Below, piece after piece: positions 37,571 to 49,500 of a stretch of 64,000 bases of DNA. Origin of the DNA: Limnomonas spitsbergensis. Taxonomy: Eukaryota > Chlorophyta > Chlorophyceae > Chlamydomonadales. The notes below the pieces were generated by a model that saw nothing but the letters and a program-made list of their open reading frames with translations, searched no databases and was not told where the DNA came from. The stretch covers positions 4,491,001-4,555,000 of the forward strand of contig JAYJMM010000004.1 of assembly GCA_037349105.1 (NCBI GenBank), in the 5' to 3' direction. Position numbers and translations under genes: made by a program. The stretch's first letter is position 1. Each line of letters begins with the position of its first letter.

Positions 37571-40500
37571 ATGCCACCAGACAGAAACAACATAGAGCTC
37601 TTCGCAGACTCGGGTCTACCCTCTGGCCTCACTGCTGTTAAGACAAAGGCTGTGTCAAAACGGTTGATAGACCTGCAGTCGGCGGACGACAACTATGCTG
37701 TGTCCCCCTCAACGCCACTGCTATCAACCCATATTTCCGAAAATTCATACGTATGCGGTGGGTGTGCTATATGTCCCTGTCCTAGGCAAGGTTTATTATC
37801 GCATCCATACTACTGTCCTAGGCGAGGTAACCAGTCATGTCAGTACCCGCTTGTCACCAACTGCTGCACCGGTGCATGCCGCCTAGTGGCCTGAAAGTGA
37901 GTTTGATGCCTTCCCTTCACAGGCAGCAACCGTTTTGGACAGCTCGGCATTACAGGAACTACCCAGCTCTCAGAGCCCCAGCTGATCCAGGGGGCTGGCA
38001 GATGGGCTGCCCTGTCTTTTGGAGGCAGGCATGCGGCAGGCTTGACAGGCTCTGGACACTTGTATACCTGGGGCACCAACTCAAAAGGACAGACCGGTCA
38101 TGGGGAAATGGGAAGCACCCTCTTGATTCCCTCCAAGATAGAGACGAGTGAAGCAGTAAACTTCAGGTGCGCTACCAGAACACGAATACACTGCCCTTGG
38201 ACCCCACGCACCGTAAGGCTCCCAGCAATGAGGAGAGGCATAAGTTGCAAGGCATGCAAGGACAGTACTGGAATATGGCGCGCTGTAACTGCATGCTGTT
38301 TTTTGTTCTCATGCTATACTGAGGCGGCCCCCGGAATGCATTCCCCGCAGGGCCGTTGCCTGTGGTGATGAGCACACAGTCGTTGCGACAGCCACCGATG
38401 TTCTAGCATGCGGCTCTAACCAGCGAGGTCAGCTCGGCCTTGGCCTGATCACCGGCGAAGAAGGGGGGCAGATCTCTCACAGCCTCATCCTCCGTCCCAT
38501 CCCCGCCCTCCGCAACATGACCGTGGTGCAAGTGGTGTGCGGCAGCTCGCACACGGTCTGCGTCACAGCTCAGTCTCAGGCAAGCAGCTTCAGGGCTGGA
38601 GATCATAGGGCTGGAAATAAACAAATTTAACCATGTCCCCTATGGGGTGTGCAATTTCAGGCATCAGCACAGATTGCGACCATAGCCAAATCCACACCGT
38701 TACCATCAAGCATGAGGAGGGGCCACCTGGGCGAAGGGGAAAATGCCTGTTGGAAACAATCACCAGAACTCTGACGTCGGCTTCTTTCTATCGCCTGTGC
38801 CCCCCCTTATCCTCATTGCCCCCACTCATCCGCCTGTGCCCCAACTCATCCGCCTGTGCCCCAACTCATCCACCTGTGCCCCCACACATCCGCCTGTGCC
38901 TCCCCTCATCCGCCTGTGCCCCCCCGTCATCCGCCTGTGCCCCCCATCATCCGCCTGTGTCCCCCACTCATCCGCCTGTGCCCCCCCTCATCCGCCTGTG
39001 CCCCCCCTCATCCGCCTGTGCCCCCACACATCCGCCTGTGCCTCCCCTCATCCGCCTGTGCCCCCCCGTCATCCGCCTGTGCCCCCCATCATCCGCCTGT
39101 GTCCCCCACTCATCCGCCTGTGCCCCCCCTCATCCGCCTGTGCCCCCCCTCATCCGCCTGTGTCCCCCCCTCATCCGCCGGTGCCCCCCCTCATCCGCCT
39201 GTGCCCCCCCGTCATCCGCCTGTGCCCCCCTTCATCCGCCTGTGTCCCCCCTCATCCGCCTGTGCCCCCCCTCATCCGCCTGTGCCCCCCCTCATCCTTT
39301 GTGCCCCCCCTCATCCGCCTGTGCCCCCATCATCCGCCTGTGTCCCCCCCTCATCCGCCTGTGTCCCCACTCATCCGCCTGTGTCCCCAGTCATCCGCCT
39401 GTGTCCCCCACTCATCCGCCTGTGCCCCCCCCCTCATCCGCCTGTGTCCCCCACTCATCCGCCTGTGTCCCCACTCATCCGCCTGTGTCCCCACTCATCC
39501 GCCTGTGTCCCCACTCATCCGCCTGTGTCCCCACTCATCCGCCTGTGTCCCCACTCATCCGCCTGTGTCCCCACTCATCCGCCTGTGTCCCCACTCATCC
39601 GCCTGTGTTCCCACTCATCCGCCTGTGTCCCCATCATCCGCCTGTGTCCCCCACTCATCCGCCTGTGTCCCCCACTCATCCGCCTGTGCCCCCTCTCATC
39701 CGCCTGTGCCCCCATCTTCCGCCTGTGCCCCCCCTCATCCGCCTGTGCCCCCCCCTCATCCGCCTGTGCCCCCACTCATCCGCCTGTGCCCCCATCATCC
39801 GCCTGTGCCCCCCACTCATCTGCCTGTGCCCCCACTCATCCGCCTGTGTCCCCCACTCATCCGCCTGTGTCCCCCACTCATCCGCCTGCGCCCCCACTTA
39901 TCCGCCTGTGCCCCCATCATCCGCCTGTGCCCCCATCTTCCGCCTGTGCCCCCACTCATCCGCCTGTGCCCCCACTCATCCGCCTGTGCCCCCATCTTCC
40001 GCCTGTGCCCCCCCTCATCCGCCTGTGTCCCCCACTCATCCGCCTGTGTCCCCCCCTCATCCGCCTGTGTCCCCCACTCATCCGCCTGTGCCCCCATCTT
40101 CCGCCTGTGTCCCCCACTCATCCGCCTGTGTCCCCCACTCATCCGCCTGTGCCCCCATCTTCCGCCTGTGCCCCCACTCATCCGCCAAGCCCCCACTCAT
40201 CCGCCTGTGCCCCCATCATCCGCCTGTGCCCCCCACTCATCCGCCTGTGCCCTCATCTTCCGCCTGTGCCCCCCCTCATCCGCCTGTGTCCCCCACTCAT
40301 CCGCCTGTGCCCCCATCTTCCGCCTGTGCCCCCCCTCATCCCCCTGTGCCCCCATCTTCCGCCTGTGCCCCCCCTCATCCGCCTGTGTCCCCCACTCATC
40401 CGCCTGTGTCCCCCACTCATCCGCCTGTGTCCCCCACTCATCCGCCTGTGCCCCCACACATCCGCCTGTGTCCCCCACTCATCCGCCTGTGTCCCCCCCT

Positions 40501-43500
40501 TATCCGCCTGTGCCCCCACTCATCCGCCTGTGCCCCCCCTTATCCGCCTGTGCCCCCCCTTATCCGCCTGTGCCCCCCCTCATCCGCCTGTGCCCCCCTC
40601 ATCCGCCTGTGCCCTCATCATCCGCCTGTGCCCCCCCTCATCTGCCTGTGCCCCCACTCATCCGCCTGTGCCCCCCCTCATCCGCCTGTGCCCCCATCAT
40701 CCGCCTGTGCCCCCCCTCATCCTTTGTGCCTCCCCTCATCCGCCTGTGCCCCCCCATCATCCGCCTGTGCCCCCCCTTATGCGCCTGTGCCCCCACTCAT
40801 CCGCCTGTGCCCCCCACTCATCCGCCTGTGCCCCCCCTCATCCTTTGTGCCCCCACTCATCCGCCTGTGCCCCCCCATCATCCGCCTGTGCCCCCCCTTA
40901 TCCGCCTGTGCCCCCCCTTATCCGCCTGTGCCCCCACTCATCCGCCTGTGCCCCCCCTTATCCGCCTGTGCCCCCCCTTATCCGCCTGTGCCCCCCCTCA
41001 TCCGCCTGTGCCCCCCTCATCCGCCTGTGCCCCCCCACTCATCCGCCTGTGCCCCCCCTCATTTGCCTGTGCCCCCACTCATCCGCCTGAGCCCCCCCTC
41101 ATCCGCCTGTGCCCCCACTCATCCGCCTGTGCCCCCCCTCATCCGCCTGTGCCCCCCCTTATCCGCCTGTGCCCCCCCTCATCCGCCTGTGCCCCCCCAT
41201 CATCCGCCTGTGCCTTCACTCATCCGCCTGTGCCCCCCCTCATCCGCCTGTGCCCCCCCTCATCCGCCTGTGCCCCCCCTCATCCGCCTGTGCCCCCCCT
41301 CATCCGCCTGTGCCCCCACTCATCCGCCTGTGCCCCCCCTATCCGCCTGTGCCCCCCCTCATCCGCCTGTGCCCCCATCTTCCGCCTGTGTCCCCCCCTC
41401 ATCCGCCTGTGTCCCCACTCATCCGCCTGTGTCCCCACTCATCCGCCTGTGTCCCCCACTCATCCGCCTGTGCCCCCCCCTCATCCGCCTGTGTCCCCCA
41501 CTCATCCGCCTGTGTCCCCACTCATCCGCCTGTGTCCCCACTCATCCGCCTGTGTCCCCACTCATCCGCCTGTGTCCCCACTCATCCGCCTGTGTCCCCA
41601 CTCATCCGCCTGTGTCCCCACTCATCCGCCTGTGTCCCCACTCATCCGCCTGTGCCCCCACTCATCCGCCTGTGTCCCCATCATCCGCCTGTGTCCCCCA
41701 CTCATCCGCCTGTGTCCCCCACTCATCCGCCTGTGTCCCCCACTCATCCGCCTCTGTCCCCCACTCATCCGCCTGTGTCCCCACTCATCCGCCTGTGTCC
41801 CCCACTCATCCGCCTGTGTCCCCCACTCATCCGCCTGTGTCCCCCACTCATCCGCCTGTGTTCCCCACTCATCTGCCTGTGCCCCCACTCATCCGCCTGT
41901 GCCCCCATCATCCGCCTGTGCCCCCCATCATCCGCCTGTGCCCCCATCATCCGCCTGTGTCCCCACTCATCCGCCTGTGTCCTCATCATCCGCCTGTGCC
42001 CCCATCATCCGCCTGTGTCCCCACTCATCCGCCTGTGCCCCCCATCATCCGCCTGTGCCCCCATCATCCGCCTGTGTCCCCACTCATCCGCCTGTGCCCC
42101 CTCTCATCCGCCTGTGCCCCCTCTCATCCGCCTGTGCCCCCATCTTCCGCCTGTGCCCCCATCATCCGCCTGTGCCCCCCATCATCCGCCTGTGCCCCCA
42201 TCATCCGCCTGTGTCCCCACTCATCCGCCTGTGCCCTCATCATCCGCCTGTGCCCCCATCATCCGCCTGTGTCCCCACTCATCCGCCTGTGCCCCCCATC
42301 ATCCGCCTGTGCCCCCATCATCCGCCTGTGTCCCCACTCATACGCCTGTGCCCCCTCTCATCCGCCTGTGCCCCCTCTCATCCGCCTGTGCCCCCATCAT
42401 CCGCCTGTGCCCCCATCATCCGCCTGTGCCCCCCATCATCCGCCTGTGCCCCCATCATCCGCCTGTGTCCCCACTCATCCGCCTGTGCCCCCATCATCCG
42501 CCTGTGCCCCCATCATCCGCCTGTGTCCCCACTCATCCGCCTGTGCCCCCCATCATCCGCCTGTGCCCCCATCATCCGCCTGTGTCCCCACTCATCCGCC
42601 TGTGCCCCCCATCATCCGCCTGTGCCCCCATCATCCGCCTGTGCCCCCTCTCATCCGCCTGTGCCCCCATCATCCGCCTGTGCCCCCTCTCATCCGCCTG
42701 TGCCCCCCATCATCCGCCTGTGCCCCCATCATCCGCCTGTGTCCCCACTCATCCGCCTGTGCCCCCCATCATCCGCCTGTGCCCCCATCATCCGCCTGTG
42801 TCCCCACTCATCCGCCTGTGCCCTCACCGATGTCCTGGTTCTGCTTTCAGGTGTTTGCCTGGGGAGCCAACCTGGTGGGCCAGCTGGGCCTCGGAGATCG
42901 GCGAGACCGCAGCGAGCCGGCCCTAGTGGAGGCCCTGTGGGCCCTGCCGGTGGTCCAACTAGCGGCTGGCAGCAGCCACTCCCTGGCACTGACCACCAAC
43001 GGACACGTCTTTGCATGGGGCAGCAACGACAGTGGCCAGCTAGGCCTGCTGCCGGATGCTGAGCACGCTGCCAGCACCTACTCGAGCCCCGCTAAGAACA
43101 ATGGTGGCACCCCCACGTAAGCTTTCAGCATGTCCCATGCATTCAGCCATGAAAACCAGGGCCACTAAGTGGACACATGACGCTGATGTCCAGGTCCAGG
43201 CTGTGCTGGCGAGCGTTGTGCATGTCTGTATACCGCGGTCTTTCATAAACCCTGACGAGGTTTCAACCGCAGGGTTGCCTACAGAGCATTGACGTTGTCT
43301 TAGCGATTGTAAGCCGTTCCGCACGCTGACGTCATGATGCACTTTTTGCAGGCGCGGCGCCGGTGCGAGGCGCATGGGCAAGACCACCCCCTCCTCCCGC
43401 GCAGCCTACCAGGCCCTGCTCTTGTCCATGCTGGAGATGGGTATCCCGAAGCCTCAGGCTGAGCTGGCTCTGGAGGAGACCGGCAGTGTGGGAGTGGAGG

Positions 43501-46500
43501 TGGCCACCGAGTGGCTGTACTCCCTCACAGACCATGTCTTAAAGCAGCACCTGGCAGAGAGGGCGCCGGGATACAATGGCAGCCCCACGCGCAAGGGAGG
43601 CGGCATGGGGGTGAATAGGGACGAGGTCCGCGCTGCGCTGGAGCCGCGCCGTGTACCCGTCAAGGTGAGGGCAACGGGATGAGGAGTTACATCTTGTCGC
43701 AATTAGGGTTAAAAGCGTTTCACTGTGGGGGTGGACACCTTGAAACCCTGCCGTACTGAGGAGCTACCACTGGTTGAGATCCAAGGGGTGGACAGTGCGC
43801 AGACAATGCTGGAATGGGAGCTGTAGGTGCGGAGGCCCGGCCGCGCCTCTGCCAGTGCCTCTGCCTGCAGCATGCATGACCCCTTCACAGCAGGTGGCAC
43901 TGGACATCTCTGTTTCCCGCTCACCTGCCCAGGCTATGAGTGTTTCGTCTGCTTGCCCAGCCTCAGGCCTCCCCCACCGGCCCACCCTCTCTGTTTCAGA
44001 ATGTGAGGTACATCTCTGCCGGCCGCTTCCACACCGTGGCGGTCACGGACTCCGGCGTCTTTAGCTGGGGTGACAACAGCTGTGGGGCCCTCGGGCGCGG
44101 AGACACGGAAGACAGGGACCTGCCTTGCAAGGTAAGGCTGGCGGGATGTGCTCGGCTCACAGCGCAGGGCACACAGCACATGAGGTGCACAGCGCAGGGC
44201 ACAGGGCATGAGGCGCAGGGCGCACAGCGCATGAGGCCTGGGAGTAGATTGGGTCTGAAGCAGGGTAGTCTGATACCTGGGTGGGGGCCACACCTTCTGG
44301 CCATCGTTTGGCAAGATATGGCCCATCATCAGGAAAGTGATGGCATTGCTTGTGGCTGGCATGTCCAACCTGATGCCCTGCTGAGACAACGAGCTCCAAG
44401 ACTAGGCAATGGAACAAGCAAATACTTTGTTCCGACGTCACTGCTCACAAGCACTCGCTGTTTGCTTGCCTCCCACCCTTCTAGGTGGAGGTGCTGGAGG
44501 GGCAGACCATCACGCAGGTTTCGTGCGGCGCTGGACACACGCTGTTCCTGACGCAGGAAGGCGCGGTCTTCGGATGTGGGGAGAGTGCGTCCGGGCAGCT
44601 CACGCAGCGGGCGTCACAGATGGGCTTGGCCAGCTGCCTGGCTCACCCGGTGAAGCTGGCGCTGCCATTCGGAGTGCAGGTGGGCTGGCATCCTCGCTGG
44701 GTCACATGGGGCGGGGGGATATCGTCAGCGGGCAGGGGAGGGTGTGCGACCTCACTGGGCTTGGCCTCATCACGAGACAGCAGAGAGGGGGGGCCATGGC
44801 CTTCAATAGGCCCCCTCTCAAGCCTCCTCTCCAGGCCAACACACTGAAGACTACTTGCATGAACAGTGGGCTCCCTCCAGAGTCCCTACTGACATTCTGA
44901 CTGCCGCCCCTGACCCCCAGCGCTCGAGGACTGTCTCCTGCAAGGCGCCCGTAGTACATGAGGTGATAGCGGGGCCGGCGATCACGGCCTTTATCACCCG
45001 CTCGCCGGACGAGCTCCCGGAGGTGAACCACGTCAAGCTGCTGCAGAGGTGCGTCCTTGGTACAGGGATGAGGGCTGCAGGAGAGGGGACACCCCAGGGA
45101 GGGTGCAATGGAGGGTGTGTCCCAGGGGAGGCCTCAACAGTTTGCGGGGTTCTGATGAGAAGCTTCAGGATCAGAGTTTAGGATTAAGTTTTTCAGGGGC
45201 AGGCAACGTGGGGGCCGCCACGACCGGCCTTGGCGGCCGCTTGGCGGACGGCCGACCGAACTTCTTGCACATGAAGCAAAGTAGCGAAACGTGCACTGCG
45301 CGCAGGCGGTGATGGGCGATCGGTAGGAGCAGGGTACGGGGGATGTGGACGGGCATGAGGGGCTGCTGGGCGATGGAACGTGCAGGTGGAGATCCTCGGG
45401 TGTGTGAATCAGCTGGCGTGGTGCGCGGCTCTGGGGAGCTTGGCGGTGGATGGTTGAGCGTGTCGCCTTGGGCTGGAGGTATGCCAGTTGTCGCCTGCCT
45501 GCCCCTGTGCTGCTGACTGGGGTGTTGCCAGTTCTTACCTGCCTGCTAAGTGCACACCCCTGTGCTGCTGACTAGTCGCCAGTTCACACTGGTCTGATCG
45601 CCCTTGTGCTGCTTCCTGGTTGCTTTTTGCTGGTTGTAGGCTTCAGGCTGCCATTGAGCGCGCCTCGCACCACAGGCGACAGCAGCAGCGGAGCGTCGGG
45701 CTTGACGTGCCCAGCCTTTTTAAGGTGGGTGCAACACCCTGAGGGGGCGGGGGGTGGAGAGCCGCAATGTAACAATCCTAACAAACTTTGAAGGACGTTC
45801 ACTACATCTAGATCCTTTCGTCTAGCTGGTAAGAACGCTACACACACGCAGGGGGCTGAGGCAGCTGTGTCCCGTCACATGGCTTGTCATGCATGCAGCT
45901 GCCGCTACTTTTATTCATTCAATCTCAAGCTTGAAAAAATAAAACTGAGCCTGTCAACTTGTGTGCGGCACACGCTGCCCCCTGTTGTATCCACTGTTTG
46001 GATTGATTAAGGATCTGGCCCTCACCTTGCCTACGTATTTGGTGCAGGCTGTGTCGAGCGGCGTGGAAGCAGTCTTCAGCTCCCCGGCCGCACTCAGTGC
46101 CGCATTCGGACACACACATGGCATCGGCATCAACGCGCAGCTCCTGGACGACATGCAACAGTCCATCTTGGACTTGTATGCTGAATCGTGAGTTTGTGGG
46201 GTGTGCTTTGTGTGTGTGGGGGGGCGACATGGCAGGCAGTAAAATTTACACATCATCTTGAAGTGTGAGGTGGGACCCTCCACATGGAGTAAAGGCATGT
46301 GTGTCCCAGTGTGTCTATACACAGAGACCTCTTCTTGACCTGATCCCTTCCCTGCCCATGCTCCTGTCCAGCTGTGTCCGTGTAGGGACCTTACTGATCC
46401 GACCCTTTCCCCGTGATGCAGGGAGGACGCCTGCTCGCCCCCGGGTGTGGTACATGACCTCCACAAGTACAGCATCTGCCAGGTGTGGGGGCAGGCAACA

Positions 46501-49500
46501 GACAATGGGGACCACCGTGACCTGTAGTGCCAGCAGCGGGGGCAGGAGATATAGTGCCAGCAGGGGGGCCAGGACCTGAAATGCCAGCTGGCGGCCAGGA
46601 CCTTCAGTGCAAGCAGGGTGGCCAGGACCTTTAGTGCCAGAAGGGAGGCAGGACCTTTAGTGCCAGAAGGGAGGCTGGACATGTAGTGCCAGCAGGGAGG
46701 CAGGACATGTAGTGCCAGGAGGGAGGCAGGGCATGTAGTGCCAGCAGGTGGCAAGGAACTGTAGTGCCAGCAGGGGGCAAGGACATGTAGTGCCATCAGG
46801 GAGCCAGGGCATGTAATGCCAGCAGGGAGTCAGGACCAGTAGTGCCAGCAGGGGGGGCAGGGCATGTAGTGCCAGCTGGGAGCCAGGGCATGTAGTGCCA
46901 GTAGAAGGGTTAGGCCCTGTAGTGTCAGCAGGGGGGCCAGGACCTGTAGTGCCAGCAATGGGGCCAGGACATGTAGTGCCAGCGTGGGGGCCAGGACATG
47001 TAGTGCCAGCATGGGGGCCAGGACCTGTAGTGCCAGCATGGGGGCCAGGACCTGTAGTGCCAGCAGGGGGGCCAGGACATGTAGTGCCAGCAGGGGGCCA
47101 GGACATGTAGTGTCAGCAGGGGGGCCAGGACCTGTAGTGCCAGCAGGGGGGCCAGGGCCTGTAGTGCCAGCATGGGGGCCAAGACCTGTAGTGCCAGCAG
47201 GGGGGGCAGGACCTGTAGTGCCAGCAGGGGGCCAGGACATGTAGTGCCAGCAGGGGGGCCAGGACATGTAGTGCCAGCAGGGGGGCAGGACCTGTAGTGC
47301 CAGCATGGGGTCAGGACCTGTAGTGCCAGCAGGAGGGGACATGACATGTTGTGGGGCCTCAGAGGGATGTCCTCAGGTGTAGGCCGTCCTAGGACCCAAG
47401 CTCCACATCATAGCCTGCCCGCTCACACATGCCTTGCCTAAATCTCCCTAACTGTTTTCTAAATGGCTTCCACAGACCATGTCTCATGCCTTCACCACGC
47501 TGCTGGACGATCTGAGCACGCACACGTGGCTGCTGGGCGGCCCCGAGCGCGCCCAGGTGCTTCTGGCCGCCTTCCAGCACCCGTTGCTTGCTGACAGCAC
47601 CTTTGCCAAGCAGAGCCTGCCGCGACTAGGAGGCATCTTCATGAACGCGCCAGCGCCCACGAGGAAGGTGAGTGCCGCTAGCGAGGGATGACAGGGGTGA
47701 GGGGCGATATGTGTGATGGGTGGATCTCTTGTACTTTCCTTCCCACCTATATTCTTGCTGTCTAGCTAAAGAGTCTTCCCGAGAAACTACTCTGTTTCCT
47801 CCGCTGCCCATGATGTGCCTGTGTCAACCCTTGCCCTACCCCAACATCCCCGCTTTGCTGCCATGTAGCTCCTGGTCAAGTGGTGGAGTGAGTACCCCCC
47901 GCAGATCCTCCTGGAGAGGGTCGTGAAGCCGTTGCAGGCTTTCCTGTCCCGGGTGAGATGGGTGGGCACTCGTGCTAGACCCGCCGCTGTGCTGTCTAGG
48001 GAAGGACAGGGAGGGGCTCAGTCTAGATCAGCTGCCTGGCTGGCTCCAGAGGGGAGGCCTGCTACCTGGCTGTAAGGGGTGGCCCTCAGTCTAGATCAGC
48101 TGCCTGGCTGGTTCCAGTGGGGAGGCCTGCTACCTGGCTGTAAGGGGTGGCCCTCAGTCTAGATCAGCTGCCTGGCTGGCTCCAGAGGGGAGGCCTGCTA
48201 CCTGGCTGTAAGGGGTGGCCCTCAGTCTAGATCAGCTGCCTGGCTGGTTCCAGAGGGGAGGCCTGCTACCTGGCTGTAAGGAGTGGCCCTCAGTCTAGAT
48301 CAGCTGCCTGGCTGGCTCCAGAGGGGAGGCCTGCTACCTGGCTGTAAGGGGTGGCCCTCAGTCTAGATCAGCTGCCTGGCTGGTTCCAGTGGGGAGGCCT
48401 GCTACCTGGCTGTAAGGGGTGGCCCTCAGTCTAGATCAGCTGCCTGGCTGGTTCCAGAGGGGAGGCCTGCTACCTGGCTGTAAGGGGTGGCCCTCAGTCT
48501 AGATCAGCTGCCTGGCTGGTTCCAGTGGGGAGGCCTGCTACCTGGCTGTAAGGGGTGGCCCTCAGTCTAGATCAGCTGCCTGGCTGGCTCCAGAGGGGAG
48601 GCCTGCTACCTGGCTGTAAGGGGTGGCCCTCAGTCTAGATCAGCTGCCTGGCTGGCTCCAGAGGGGAGGCCTGCTACCTGGCTGTAAGGAGTGGCCCTCA
48701 GTCTAGATCAGCTGCCTGGCTGGTTCCAGAGGGGAGGCCTGCTACCTGGCTGTAAGGAGTGGCCCTCAGTCTAGATCAGCTGCCTGGCTGGTTCCAGAGG
48801 GGAGGCCTGCTACCTGGCTGTAAGGAGTGGCCCTCAGTCTAGATCAGCTGCCTGGCTGGTTCCAGAGGGGAGGCCTGCTACCTGGCTGTAAGGGGTGGCC
48901 CTCAGTCTAGATCAGCTGCCTGGCTGGCTCCAGAGGGGAGGCCTGCTACCTGGCTGTAAGGAGTGGCCCTCAGTCTAGATCAGCTGCCTGGCTGGTTCCA
49001 GAGGGGAGGCCTGCTACCTGGCTGTAAGGAGTGGCCCTCAGTCTAGATCAGCTGCCTGGCTGGTTCCAGAGGGGAGGCCTGCTACCTGGCTGTAAGGAGT
49101 GGCCCTCAGTCTAGATCAGCTGCCTGGCTGGCTCCAGAGGGGAGGCCTGCTACCTGGCTGTAAGGAGTGGCCCTCAGTCTAGATCAGCTGCCTGGCTGGT
49201 TCCAGAGGGGAGGCCTGCTACCTGGCTGTAAGGGGTGGCCCTCAGTCTAGATCAGCTGCCTGGCTGGTTCCAGTGGGGAGGCCTGCTACCTGGCTGTAAG
49301 GGGTGGCCCTCAGTCTAGATCAGCTGCCTGGCTGGCTCCAGAGGGGAGGCCTGCTACCTGGCTGTAAGGAGTGGCCCTCAGTCTAGATCAGCTGCCTGGC
49401 TGGCTCCAGAGGGGAGGCCTGCTACCTGGCTGTAAGGGGTGGCCCTCAGTCTAGATCAGCTGCCTGGCTGGTTCCAGAGGGGAGGCCTGCTACCTGGCTG

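Noticed and set aside
38633..43120. Open frame of about 1495 codons, and two further long forward frames, rich in Pro, Cys, Ser and His
   Set aside because: They run through the 20-bp minisatellite in all three frames because the units lack stop codons. The region is an intron of the HECT ligase, as shown by the RCC1 frame continuing from 38579 to 42851.
46657..47347. Minus-strand repeat proteins of 140-170 codons
   Set aside because: Artefacts of the ~27-bp minisatellite in intron 11 of the HECT ligase.
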